A program made the position numbers and the translations under genes. A stretch of DNA of 64,000 bases from CAYQIM01 sp964417555 (GTDB taxonomy: Bacteria; Pseudomonadota; Gammaproteobacteria; Diplorickettsiales; Diplorickettsiaceae). The notes below the pieces were generated by a model. It saw only the letters and a list, made by a program, of their open reading frames with translations, had not been told where the DNA came from and ran no database searches. Positions within the stretch are counted from its first letter, which is position 1; every line of letters begins with the position of its first letter. The stretch lies in assembly GCA_964417555.1 (NCBI GenBank), contig CAYQIM010000063.1:7831-71830 (forward strand), in the 5' to 3' direction. This document shows, piece by piece, positions 36,124-45,066 of this stretch.

Positions 36124-36167
36124 AGTGTAAATTATAAAAATTAAGAATTAATTAAGCGAATATTAAC
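36124..36167 (-). promoter_or_regulatory. PmrA-box-like triple repeat for the orphan at 35.5-36.1 kb
   Basis: Plus-strand ATTAAG (36140-36145), ATTAAG (36151-36156) and ATTAAC (36162-36167), read on the minus strand as GTTAAT-N5-CTTAAT-N5-CTTAAT, again with an exact 11-bp period. Ten bp beyond the proximal half-site is TACACT (complement of 36124-36129) as a possible -10. A perfect TATAAT (complement of 36131-36136) lies only 3 bp away, so which -10 is used is unclear. Confidence 0.6.
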
Positions 36168-36211
36168 TACGCGACGACTAAGTTTGAAATACAATCCTCT
36201 ACTTATAAAGA

Positions 36212-36244
36212 TTTAACGAAGTCTTAATAAAACTACTCTATAGT
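36212..36244 (+). promoter_or_regulatory. PmrA-box-like repeat and -10 for the split gene at 36.3-38.1 kb
   Basis: TTTAAC (36212-36217), 5 bp, CTTAAT (36223-36228), 10 bp, TATAGT (36239-36244). The geometry equals that of the ART-like gene (10 bp) and nearly that of the kinase (11 bp). The start codon is 75 bp further on. It shares the intergenic region with the oppositely oriented box at 36140-36167, so both divergent genes carry one. Confidence 0.6.
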
Positions 36245-36319
36245 TTAAAATCTATTTTTTTATTTATATTTTAGTTACCAGTTTTATAAAATTAGCTTAA
36301 AACTAGAGAGGCCATATCG

Positions 36320-36748
36320 ATGGGACGCAGTAGAAATAATAATAAATTAATTGCAAAACTAGAGATAAATCTATTTTCTTCTTTAGAAGAAACCAACCGA
36401 AAATTTACTGAAACCGTTGAAAACAATGCAACAACAGATATATTTAAAAAATATAGGGAAGACTATTCACAAATCGCTGATATTATCTTACGTAATCGAC
36501 AAAACGGTATAACTAGCCCCTTACTTGAATCCTATTATCTTGAAGCACGTTTAGGAGAATTACAAGCGGCATTAAACGCTTTACCACAAGAACCGTTAAC
36601 GGAAGAGACTGTCGTAAACAACGATAAAAAACTAAAAGAAATAACAGAATCCTTAGCTAAACTCTATGCAGAAGCAAAAAATTTCTCGGAAAAACAAAGT
36701 TTAAATAAAAGAAAAAAACTAACTTCATACTTGATTGCAAGGACTTGA
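36320..36748 (+). CDS. Hypothetical protein, first part of a gene split at an A7 run
   Basis: A 142-aa helical protein with no recognised family; ATG 36320 follows a purine-rich AGAGAGG stretch. It is probably the N-terminal part of a larger protein. At 36712-36718 the codons aga-aaa-aaa contain the heptamer A-AAA-AAA. A -1 shift there leads directly into the open frame that becomes the 456-aa reading downstream, giving KKTNFILDCKDLITRIENY in continuity. The two readings overlap by 4 bp only because of a chance TTG. The full product would be about 597 aa. Confidence 0.6.
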   Translation: MGRSRNNNKLIAKLEINLFSSLEETNRKFTETVENNATTDIFKKYREDYSQIADIILRNRQNGITSPLLESYYLEARLGELQAALNALPQEPLTEETVVNNDKKLKEITESLAKLYAEAKNFSEKQSLNKRKKLTSYLIART

Positions 36749-38115
36749 TCACTCGAATAGAAAACTACGTTGACAGCTGGGAAATTACTGTTAAAGAACG
36801 TCAAGCGATTTACTATTATAATTATGCTTTGTATGTAAAAGAACAAGCTAATGTTCATAGCGCGATTAAATATCTGCAACTATCTCTAAAAAATTATAAG
36901 TTCATGCCTGAATCTGAGCAAGATCAAACAATAATTAAGCAGCTTATAAAAGAAATTCAACAAAAGGAATCTAAACTAAGCCAACACCCGAGTAACTCAA
37001 ACACCCAAAAAAGAAAGGTATTCCCTGCAGATACTCACTTAGAACCCGCTAGCAAAAAACACAAATCAGAGCCCACGATTAAAATAGATTACAGCGTTTC
37101 ATACGCGCATGAAGAACAAGCAACCCAAATATGGGCAGAAAAAATCAAAAGAAGCCTTAATGAAATCTCCATAGATAATAATGTTTATTTGCGCTACGCT
37201 AAATTATTTTTCATAATCGCTAGCCAACTTACTCGCCACACAAAAGAAAGCGATAACCATTACTTACTGACAAAACTATCCTGGTTGAGTATTGCAGAAA
37301 ACTTAACGGCACTCTCGCCGGTTAAAAATAGTCAACTCAGCGAAGAAATCACTCAGCAAATTTGTCGCTTAACTCAACAGCACCATCGCATCCTAAATCA
37401 AATTAGTACACAAAAACGTGCAACCGCTTATCCAACCTATCCAGAATCATATTTGGCAACGCAAAATCTATGTGATTTATTAAGCAATGAAATCCTCGAT
37501 TATCATTATGGTCTTGAAGCATTCCAACTGCATAAACAAGGTACTCACCTTCTAAGTGCTATACATGAACTAGTAGAAAAGGAGTCTAATGGTTTATCAG
37601 CCATAGCCAATACAATGCAGCAAACTAAATCTTCTATCCAATCTATTGATCAAAACGCCAAAAATTTATTCAGCGCTAAATTATTACGTGAACTTTTTAA
37701 ATTTTACACTTGCCAAGAAAATCAAGAATGGCTGGAAGCAAATAGTCATTTCAAAGGTAATGAAACCTTGTTTTATAATGAATACAATAAACTATTAACC
37801 GCGGCGCTAGAATTTGCTAAAAAGACTGGGCCAGAAGGTAAGGAATTAATCACTAAACTGCATCATTCAATCGAGTATCTTTCGCAAATACAAGCTAAAG
37901 CTTTACGTCCGTTACCCTGCTCTAGTTTTTTCCAGACCCATACAACCCCAGACTTAGAAACCCTCTTAGAAAAACACTTAAAATTTATTGTGGAATTTCG
38001 TAAATTCTCTATTACGCCTGAAGTTCCCTGTAAAAGTTTTTTAAAATTTATACAACAACAATGTAGAGAACAGGTAGAAGCGCAGAAATCAATGCCAATA
38101 GCCCTATCTCAATAA
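36745..38115 (+). CDS. Hypothetical protein, second part (TPR-like start, helical)
   Basis: A 456-aa reading from TTG 36745; its frame is open back to 36709, before that codon. The first part, AIYYYNYALYVKEQANVHSAIKYLQLSLK (given in part), has the spacing of a TPR helix pair. A Lys-rich linker (KRKVFPADTHLEPASKKHK) follows, then a long helical region of unknown function. No SD lies before the TTG, which argues that it is normally reached by a -1 shift from the preceding reading or that the gene is broken. Candidate effector through the upstream PmrA-like box. Confidence 0.55.
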   Translation: MITRIENYVDSWEITVKERQAIYYYNYALYVKEQANVHSAIKYLQLSLKNYKFMPESEQDQTIIKQLIKEIQQKESKLSQHPSNSNTQKRKVFPADTHLEPASKKHKSEPTIKIDYSVSYAHEEQATQIWAEKIKRSLNEISIDNNVYLRYAKLFFIIASQLTRHTKESDNHYLLTKLSWLSIAENLTALSPVKNSQLSEEITQQICRLTQQHHRILNQISTQKRATAYPTYPESYLATQNLCDLLSNEILDYHYGLEAFQLHKQGTHLLSAIHELVEKESNGLSAIANTMQQTKSSIQSIDQNAKNLFSAKLLRELFKFYTCQENQEWLEANSHFKGNETLFYNEYNKLLTAALEFAKKTGPEGKELITKLHHSIEYLSQIQAKALRPLPCSSFFQTHTTPDLETLLEKHLKFIVEFRKFSITPEVPCKSFLKFIQQQCREQVEAQKSMPIALSQ

Positions 38116-38224
38116 TGAAAAAATTTACAACTCTGACAGGCGATTTGGGTCTACTCGCGTCTATTTTAAAAATCCTGTAGACTCTACGTGACCTTCTGTT
38201 CACCTTTTCTAAAAAGAATCTTCC

Positions 38225-39517
38225 ATGGCCTATCAACATATCAATATCCCAAGTCAAGGGGAAAAAATAAGCGTTAACCATGATTTTTCGCTCAATGTCC
38301 CGAATCAACCTATCATCCCTTTTATTGAAGGCGATGGAATCGGTGTCGATATTACGCCGGTGATGAAAAAGGTAGTTGATGTCGCTGTAGAAAAAGCCTA
38401 TAACGGTCAGCGCCGCATAAGCTGGATGGAAGTTTATGCGGGAGAAAAAGCAACACAAGCCTATGACAAAGAGACATGGTTGCCCAAAGAAACCTTAACA
38501 GCCATTCGCGATTACGTTGTTTCCATTAAAGGCCCTTTAACAACACCTGTAGGCGGCGGTATTCGCTCTCTCAATGTGGCCTTGCGCCAACAGCTTGATC
38601 TCTATATTTGTTTACGTCCTGTCCGTTATTTTAAGGGTGTACCCAGCCCGGTGTGTGAACCTGAAAAGACCAACATGGTTATTTTTCGGGAAAATTCGGA
38701 AGATATTTATGCGGGTATAGAATGGGAAGCAGACAGCCTAGAAGCAAAAAAAATCATTCATTTTTTACAAAATGATATGAAAGTTAACAAAATCCGTTTT
38801 CCCGAACATTGCGGCATTGGCATTAAACCGGTCTCTAAAGAGGGTTCACAACGTTTAGTAGCACGTGCTATTCAATATGCGATTGATCAAAACCTTCCTT
38901 CTGTCACCCTCGTCCATAAAGGGAACATCATGAAGTTCACTGAAGGTGCTTTTAAAGATTGGGGTTACGCCGTCGCCAAAGAACAATTTGGCGCCGAATT
39001 ATTAGATGGCGGACCTTGGATGTCTGTTAAAAGTCCAAAAACAGGTAACCAAATCATTATCAAAGACTTTATTGCTGATGCTTTTTTACAACAAATCTTA
39101 TTACGTCCTGCTGAATATAGCGTTATTGCCACCCTTAATCTCAATGGAGATTACATCTCGGATGCTTTAGCCGCACAAGTCGGCGGTATCGGCATCGCAC
39201 CGGGTGCCAACCTAAGTGACAACGTAGCCATGTTTGAAGCAACCCATGGCACAGCACCGAAATATGCGGGTCAAAATAAGGTCAACCCCGGTTCATTGAT
39301 CCTCTCAGCAGAGATGATGCTACGACATATAGGTTGGGATGAAGCCGCTGATTTAATTATTCAAGGTATGGAAGGGGCTATTCAAGCCAAAACAGTGACT
39401 TATGATTTTGCACGTCTCATGAAAGAGGCTAAGGAAGTCAGTTGTTCTGATTTTGGACAATCCATGATTAAACATATGCCTTCTAAACACACATCTACTT
39501 CTCCTACACCTGCCTAG
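38225..39517 (+). CDS. icd: Isocitrate dehydrogenase (NADP-dependent)
   Basis: TCA-cycle enzyme producing 2-oxoglutarate and NADPH. The substrate motif is GGGIRSLNVALRQQLDLY, whose Ser is the residue phosphorylated by AceK in enterics. Metal and substrate residues lie in NLNGDYISDALAAQVGG. Coenzyme residues are in ATHGTAPKYAGQNKVNPGS, typical of the NADP type. Length is 430 aa (E. coli 416), with a short extra tail. It is a monocistronic-looking gene between the split orphan and clpA. Confidence 0.95.
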   Translation: MAYQHINIPSQGEKISVNHDFSLNVPNQPIIPFIEGDGIGVDITPVMKKVVDVAVEKAYNGQRRISWMEVYAGEKATQAYDKETWLPKETLTAIRDYVVSIKGPLTTPVGGGIRSLNVALRQQLDLYICLRPVRYFKGVPSPVCEPEKTNMVIFRENSEDIYAGIEWEADSLEAKKIIHFLQNDMKVNKIRFPEHCGIGIKPVSKEGSQRLVARAIQYAIDQNLPSVTLVHKGNIMKFTEGAFKDWGYAVAKEQFGAELLDGGPWMSVKSPKTGNQIIIKDFIADAFLQQILLRPAEYSVIATLNLNGDYISDALAAQVGGIGIAPGANLSDNVAMFEATHGTAPKYAGQNKVNPGSLILSAEMMLRHIGWDEAADLIIQGMEGAIQAKTVTYDFARLMKEAKEVSCSDFGQSMIKHMPSKHTSTSPTPA

Positions 39518-39822
39518 TTTTATAAGATAACAGTCTAAAAAATGTACAAAGGGTAACGTGCAGACTAATCCAGCAATTATTTTGAAAAAAATAAATGCTG
39601 GCTGCCGAAGTGATAGGACCCCCAGCAACAACCATAATGACCCATTATTAATAACGATTATAAATACAAAAATTCGCAAATCCTTAAAATTCAGGCTAGG
39701 CTAAAAATAAAGGGAATTTTATTTTTCTAACACATGGACTACCCAGCTGACAAATAACAGTGTCACTCGTTTTATACGAGAAAACACGAGTTTTTATTTG
39801 TTTTAGATAAGGAGGGCGTGCC
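39518..39822. other. Intergenic region icd-clpA (305 bp)
   Basis: No gene is seen; in particular no clpS, which often precedes clpA. It holds an A/T-only hairpin (39703-39711 with 39718-39726). A weaker hairpin around CTCGTTTT...CACGAG, followed by TTTTTA, lies about 40-60 bp before clpA. A very strong SD, AAGGAGG, lies just before the clpA ATG. Promoter positions cannot be fixed with confidence. Confidence 0.5.
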
Positions 39823-42138
39823 ATGTTTAGTAAAGAACTTGAAATTAGTTTAAATTCCATATTTAAACAAGCCCGTGAAAAACGCTATGAATATTTGACT
39901 GTCGAGCATTTGTTATTAGCACTGTTGGGAGAACCCTCTGCGATTGCAGCGCTTAAGGCTTGTGGCGCTAATTTAAATCGACTAAAGAATGAACTCAATA
40001 ATTTTATTGCCGCAACAACACCTTTATTTCCTGCGACTGATCCTAATCTCGATATCCAACCCACGCTGGGTTTTCAACGTGTACTGCAGCGCGCTATTTT
40101 TCAAGTTCAATCAAGTGGCAAAACACAAGTTGATGGGGTCAATATATTAGCCGCTATCTTCGGTGAACAAGATAGCCAAGCAATTTACTTTCTTCGCCGT
40201 GAAAACGTGACCCGGTCCGATTTATCGAATTATATTTCTCAAGGCCTTCCTAAACTGCAAGAAAATAGTGATGCTAAATTAAGTCAATTTGTTACTGAAG
40301 AGGAGGTCAGCATTGAAGGTCCTGGGAACAGTCCATTGGAACTTTATGCCATTAACCTCAATAGTAAAGCGCGACTTGGAAAAATCGATCCGCTCATTGG
40401 ACGTAAAGAAGAACTTGCACGCGTTATCCAAATACTCTGTCGACGCCGAAAAAATAATCCTTTACTCGTTGGCGAAGCTGGCGTAGGAAAAACAGCGATT
40501 GTCGAAGGACTTGCCCAAGCCATTGTCCAAAAAAAGGTCCCTTCGGTACTTTCTCACAGTACAATTTACTCTCTCGATCTAGGCAGTTTACTAGCCGGCA
40601 CTAAGTATCGCGGTGATTTTGAAAAACGCTTTAAAGCATTATTAGCGCAACTCAAACAAGAACCACAATCGGTATTGTTCATTGATGAAATCCACGTTGT
40701 CATTGGCGCAGGTGCTGCCTCAGGCGGGGTCATGGACGCCTCTAATTTAATTAAGCCCTTATTAACCACTGGAGAGCTAAAATGTATTGGCGCAACGACC
40801 TATCAAGAATATAGGAGTATTTTTGAAAAAGATCGGGCCTTAGCACGACGCTTCCAAAAAATTGATGTGCCGGAACCGAATACTAAAGAAACACTAGCCA
40901 TTTTATGTGGACTACGTGATCGACTCGAAGCGCACCACCAAGTTAAATACCGGATGAACGCCTTACGTGCCAGTGTGGAACTTGCCGCACGTTATTTACC
41001 CGAACGCTTTTTACCTGATAAAGCCATTGATATTGTAGATGAAGCTGGTGCTTATCAGGCATTACGCACTACTCATAAAAGGAAACCCATTATTGGCATT
41101 CATGAAATTGAAACCATTGTTGCCAAAATGGTGCGCATTCCTACGCGAAATGTCTCAGCATCCGATAAGAATAGATTACGTCATCTAGAACAAAAATTAA
41201 AATGTCGTGTATTTGGACAGGAACTTGCGATAGAAAACCTCTGTGCGGCAATGAAGCTAACACGCTCTGGTTTAAGAGAAACCAATAAAACGATTGGTTC
41301 GTTTCTTTTTGCCGGTCCCACCGGTGTTGGAAAAACGGAGGTAACACGTCAATTAGCCGAACTTATGGGTATCGAATTATTACGTTTTGATATGTCAGAA
41401 TATATGGAAAGACATAGTGTTTCACGTTTAATTGGCGCCCCTCCAGGTTATATTGGCTACGATCAAGGTGGATTATTAACCGAAGCTGTTAGTAAGCACC
41501 CTCATGCGGTTTTATTATTAGATGAAATTGAAAAAGCACATCCTGATATTTTTAATCTGTTATTACAAGTCATGGACCATGGCAACTTAACGGACACCAA
41601 CGGCAGAAAAACAGATTTCAGCCACATCGTTTTAGTCATGACGAGTAATGCCGGTGCGGAACATTGGAGTCGACAGGCCATTGGATTTGCTGCCGATTCA
41701 ACTGTCCATGGTGAAAATTCGGCAGCCATTAAACGCGTTTTTTCACCTGAATTTCGCAATCGTTTAGATGCTACGATCTATTTTAATTACCTAAATCCGA
41801 GTATTGTTTCGCAAGTAGTTGATAAATATTTGTCAGAATTAGAAGCACAGCTAGATAAAAAGCATGTCAGCTTACACGTAGACAAAACAGCACGGGATTG
41901 GTTTGCTAAACATGGTTATGATAAAACCATGGGCGCACGCCCCATGGCCCGCCTAATACAAGAAAAAATTAAAAAACCCATTGCCGATGAATTATTGTTT
42001 GGACGCTTAGTTCATGGTGGCCAGCTGCTTGTAACGAGTTCAAATGACAACTTACAATTAATCATTCATGAAAAAGACGTGGCAATTGTTAAGTCCACTC
42101 CCGAAAGCCTATCACAAGCGTCTATTGGGCAGGCTTAG
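39823..42138 (+). CDS. clpA: ATP-dependent Clp protease ATP-binding subunit ClpA
   Basis: Hexameric AAA+ unfoldase that feeds substrates to ClpP. The N-domain starts MFSKELEISLNSIFKQA and contains EHLLLALLGEPSA. The first AAA module has GEAGVGKTAIVEG and the second GPTGVGKTEVTRQLAE; a C-terminal D2-small domain follows. RQAIGF provides the IGF/IGL loop that docks on ClpP. There is no ClpB-type long middle coiled coil, which separates it from ClpB. Length 771 aa (E. coli 758). The adaptor gene clpS is not adjacent. Its end overlaps the convergent infA by 17 bp. Confidence 0.95.
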   Translation: MFSKELEISLNSIFKQAREKRYEYLTVEHLLLALLGEPSAIAALKACGANLNRLKNELNNFIAATTPLFPATDPNLDIQPTLGFQRVLQRAIFQVQSSGKTQVDGVNILAAIFGEQDSQAIYFLRRENVTRSDLSNYISQGLPKLQENSDAKLSQFVTEEEVSIEGPGNSPLELYAINLNSKARLGKIDPLIGRKEELARVIQILCRRRKNNPLLVGEAGVGKTAIVEGLAQAIVQKKVPSVLSHSTIYSLDLGSLLAGTKYRGDFEKRFKALLAQLKQEPQSVLFIDEIHVVIGAGAASGGVMDASNLIKPLLTTGELKCIGATTYQEYRSIFEKDRALARRFQKIDVPEPNTKETLAILCGLRDRLEAHHQVKYRMNALRASVELAARYLPERFLPDKAIDIVDEAGAYQALRTTHKRKPIIGIHEIETIVAKMVRIPTRNVSASDKNRLRHLEQKLKCRVFGQELAIENLCAAMKLTRSGLRETNKTIGSFLFAGPTGVGKTEVTRQLAELMGIELLRFDMSEYMERHSVSRLIGAPPGYIGYDQGGLLTEAVSKHPHAVLLLDEIEKAHPDIFNLLLQVMDHGNLTDTNGRKTDFSHIVLVMTSNAGAEHWSRQAIGFAADSTVHGENSAAIKRVFSPEFRNRLDATIYFNYLNPSIVSQVVDKYLSELEAQLDKKHVSLHVDKTARDWFAKHGYDKTMGARPMARLIQEKIKKPIADELLFGRLVHGGQLLVTSSNDNLQLIIHEKDVAIVKSTPESLSQASIGQA

Positions 42139-42373
42139 CTTTGGAATCAGCTGTCTCTTTACCGCGAAATATAATACGTCCTTTTGTCAAATCATAAGGT
42201 GTCATTTCTACCTTGACCTTATCACCTGTCAATACACGAATATAACTTTTACGCATACGCCCTGAAATATGAGCAATAATGATATGCTTGTTTTCCAATT
42301 CTACTCGAAATAAGGTATTGGGTAAGGTTTCAATCACCGTACCATCCATAACAATTTGATCTTCTTTCGACAT
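42122..42373 (-). CDS. infA: Translation initiation factor IF-1
   Basis: OB-fold factor that binds the 30S A site during initiation. The core MSKEDQIVMDGTVIETLPN, FRVELEN, GRMRKSYIRVLTGDKV and LTKGRIIFR is standard. At 83 aa it is 11 residues longer than E. coli IF-1, with an extra polar tail (KETADSKAKPAQ) whose coding sequence overlaps clpA. In many gammaproteobacteria infA and clpA are neighbours in opposite orientation, as here. Confidence 0.96.
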   Translation of the reverse strand: MSKEDQIVMDGTVIETLPNTLFRVELENKHIIIAHISGRMRKSYIRVLTGDKVKVEMTPYDLTKGRIIFRGKETADSKAKPAQ

Positions 42374-42486
42374 AATTTACCTAAAATAATTCTACGCCTA
42401 CAAATAAATCGCTATGTTGCCGCAAAAGATGTTAGTTTACAATAACATTGTTTATACTAAACGCCTTAGTTGTAAGGATACCCCTA

Positions 42487-42996
42487 ATGCCTCCACTATC
42501 CAAAGTTCACGCGCTGGCTGAGCAAGTCGGCCTGCAACTTAAACAACACCACCTCCAACTGGCAACAGCCGAGTCTTGCACAGGCGGCCAATTAGCGCAA
42601 ACGATTACGGCTATTCCTGGTTCTTCTGCATGGTTTGAGCGCGGTTTTATCACCTATTCCACACAATCAAAACAAGAATTGCTTGATGTTTCCCCATCGA
42701 CATTGGCACGTTATGGAGTTTACAGTCAAGAAACCGCCGTAGAAATGGCGAAGGGTGTTTTAAAAAAAAGTCCTGCTACTATTAGCATCGCCATCACTGG
42801 CATTGCCGGCCCTGAGGGTGGAACAAAGGAGAATCCGGTTGGTACAATATATTTTGCCTGGGCGGGCCAATCATTTTGTGAATCTTGCGTGCAATTTTTC
42901 GCGGGTGACCGTCTAATCATTCGCTACGCCGCCGTAGAATTTGCTTTAAAGAAATTAATTCTTATACAAGAAAGTTATAGAAAGTTGAATCCGTAG
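42487..42996 (+). CDS. pncC: CinA-family nicotinamide-nucleotide amidase PncC
   Basis: PncC deamidates nicotinamide mononucleotide in pyridine-nucleotide recycling. Signatures are ATAESCTGGQLAQTITAIPGSS, TYSTQSKQELLDV and the catalytic region ITGIAGPEGGTKENPVGTI (shown in part). Start ATG 42487 is preceded by AAGGATA and gives 169 aa beginning MPPLSKVHALAEQVG; an upstream in-frame ATG at 42448 would add residues without similarity. Only the C-terminal CinA domain is present, as in enteric YgaD. Confidence 0.92.
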   Translation: MPPLSKVHALAEQVGLQLKQHHLQLATAESCTGGQLAQTITAIPGSSAWFERGFITYSTQSKQELLDVSPSTLARYGVYSQETAVEMAKGVLKKSPATISIAITGIAGPEGGTKENPVGTIYFAWAGQSFCESCVQFFAGDRLIIRYAAVEFALKKLILIQESYRKLNP

Positions 42997-43044
42997 AAAA
43001 GGGCTGCTAAAGTTTATTTTATAGATAAATACCAGGCTTCCACT

Positions 43045-44286
43045 ATGGATATCGCTTTTATTGAGGCGGATTATTACAAGAAAAATCGGGTTTGGCAGGA
43101 TAATAAAGAAACCACCTATTGGGCTATTTCTCCATTTAAAGATGGTAACTGTGGTTTATATGCTTTTTCCTGTGGTCTCATTGATATGATTATCACGGAC
43201 AAATTAAGCTTAGACGCTAAAAAATTTAATGAGTTTAAAACGGTCATTTTAGAAAACTTAATTGAAAACTTTAAAAAAGATCCTGTCTACGTTGAGTTTC
43301 TTGCCGAAGATATCTTTAACTTTACAAAAATTTTATGCAAATCTGATTTAAGTTTTTCCGATTTTAAAAGCTTTCTTGCGATACAAACACGTGAGGGCCT
43401 GGCTGCAGTTAATTTAGTTTTAGCGCAAGGTTTACGGGTAATCGGCGTCAAACAATATTCACTTCTCACTGAACAAAAATCTAATTGCTTACTACCTGAG
43501 GATGAGAGTCTTTTAGAAAACCATACATGGATCGGTGAGGAAATTCTTTCCTCCTTAGCTAATTATTTTGGCATAAGCGTTAAATTAATATACAAAACTA
43601 ACAATGATATTTTCAGTACCTCACCATCAGAAAACGCAAATCCTACTTTTTCACTATTAAATAAAAATGAACATTGGCATTATCTACTACCTAAAAATCA
43701 AACAGACGGCTTAGCTGAAATACTTCCGTTGCAACCTAAGTCGCTTGAACGAAAGAATTCGCAACACCTTTTGCTAAAAAATAACAATCTGCTACAAGAA
43801 ATAGAACATAAAATAAAATTTTTTAATAAAGAAGCTTTAAATACGTTAGCAAAAAAATTAAAACAGATATTCGACCACTTAAAAAATATTTTTAGTGATA
43901 CACCCAATAATATGAATGAACTTCGAATTGCTGCTAGGCAGCAAGCCAATACCGCTGTAAAAAATAGTACTGAAATTTTAAATGCCTTACGTCAAGCATG
44001 GTACCAACATGCCAATGAATTTGATAAACATTTAAGTAGCTTCGATTTTAAGCAAATCGAAATATCACTGCTAAAAGAACCTCTTGTTATCGATCATTCC
44101 GAGGATGCTGCTGTAGCAGCCATTCTACAGAATGCTGAAATTGCTGAATTTTTATCAAGGAATTACAGGACATTAACCTCATTTACCACTAACGTCTCTA
44201 AACCCAACCAGGTAAGTCCTGACTATTATAAGTTTTATATTTCCAGAATGTTGCCTGGCATGCCAGTACAAGGTATTACCTTATAA
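43045..44286 (+). CDS. OTU-like cysteine protease (candidate deubiquitinase effector)
   Basis: The N-terminal ~220 residues show the ovarian-tumour protease layout. The catalytic cysteine is Cys36 in KDGNCGLYAFSCGL (D-G-N-C). The histidine is probably His212 in NEHWHYLLP, at the usual end of the domain, with YFGISVKLIY as the strand before it. About 100 residues of helical insert lie between Cys loop and core, as described for Legionella Lot deubiquitinases. The C-terminal ~190 residues are helical, Lys/Asn-rich and unknown. No signal peptide. Bacteria have no ubiquitin, so action in a host cell is the natural inference. No PmrA-like box was found upstream. Confidence 0.78.
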   Translation: MDIAFIEADYYKKNRVWQDNKETTYWAISPFKDGNCGLYAFSCGLIDMIITDKLSLDAKKFNEFKTVILENLIENFKKDPVYVEFLAEDIFNFTKILCKSDLSFSDFKSFLAIQTREGLAAVNLVLAQGLRVIGVKQYSLLTEQKSNCLLPEDESLLENHTWIGEEILSSLANYFGISVKLIYKTNNDIFSTSPSENANPTFSLLNKNEHWHYLLPKNQTDGLAEILPLQPKSLERKNSQHLLLKNNNLLQEIEHKIKFFNKEALNTLAKKLKQIFDHLKNIFSDTPNNMNELRIAARQQANTAVKNSTEILNALRQAWYQHANEFDKHLSSFDFKQIEISLLKEPLVIDHSEDAAVAAILQNAEIAEFLSRNYRTLTSFTTNVSKPNQVSPDYYKFYISRMLPGMPVQGITL

Positions 44287-45057
44287 ATCTATAGAAAGGT
44301 CATAATCCATAATTAAGGGCGCATGATCAGAGAAGCGTTGGTCCTTGTAAATCTCGACCGATTTTACTTTGTCTTTTAAGTTTGGTGTAATAACTTGATA
44401 GTCGATCCGCCATCCCACATTTTTATCCCAGGCACGGCCACGGTTAGACCACCAAGTATATTGCTCAGGGAGTTGGTTCACGGCACGAAAAGCATCTACA
44501 TAACCTATAGAACCAAAAATATGATCTAGCCACGCGCGTTCTTCTGGTAAAAAACCCGAATGCTTTTGGTTTGCACGCCAGTTTTTCAGATCAATGGGTT
44601 TATGCGCAATATTCCAATCGCCACAAATAATATACTCCCGTTTTTGTTTTCTTTGTTGCCTTAAAGTAACTTCATAGTCTTTGAGAAATTGAAATTTAAC
44701 CGCTTGACGTACCTCCCCTGTCGTCCCAGATGGCATGTAAAGTGAAGCAATACTGAGTTGAGAAAAATTTATCTGAATATATCGTCCTTCCTTATCGGCA
44801 GATTCCCAGCCCAAACCCATAATCACCTTATCCGGTTTGTGAAGAGTATAAATCGCAACGCCGCTATAACCTTTTTTTTCGGCATCGAAAAAATACGCCT
44901 GGTAACCGGGAAGTTGGATAGCTTCTCTTACCTGATTTTCTTGCGCTTTAGTTTCCTGCAAACAAATGACATCGGCTTTTTGAGTTTGCAGCCAAACAAA
45001 AAATCCCTTCCTGGCTGCCGAACGAATACCATTCAAGTTTAAACTGATAACACGCAT
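44281..45057 (-). CDS. xthA: Exodeoxyribonuclease III
   Basis: Mg-dependent AP endonuclease/3' exonuclease of base excision repair. Motifs in order: LNLNGIRSAARKGF, CLQETKAQ with the metal Glu, YSGVAIY, CGDWNIAH with the catalytic Asp/Asn, and the terminal SDHAPLIMDY with Asp-His. Length is 258 aa. It converges with the OTU gene, overlapping it by 6 bp, and lies 9 bp downstream of the phosphomannomutase gene on the same strand. Confidence 0.95.
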   Translation of the reverse strand: MRVISLNLNGIRSAARKGFFVWLQTQKADVICLQETKAQENQVREAIQLPGYQAYFFDAEKKGYSGVAIYTLHKPDKVIMGLGWESADKEGRYIQINFSQLSIASLYMPSGTTGEVRQAVKFQFLKDYEVTLRQQRKQKREYIICGDWNIAHKPIDLKNWRANQKHSGFLPEERAWLDHIFGSIGYVDAFRAVNQLPEQYTWWSNRGRAWDKNVGWRIDYQVITPNLKDKVKSVEIYKDQRFSDHAPLIMDYDLSIDL

Positions 45058-45066
45058 AAAAGATCG

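Noticed and set aside
42997..43044. PmrA-like box before the OTU gene
   Set aside because: No CTTAAG/CTTAAT pair with 11-bp period exists there; the hexamer at the expected position matches only 2 of 6.
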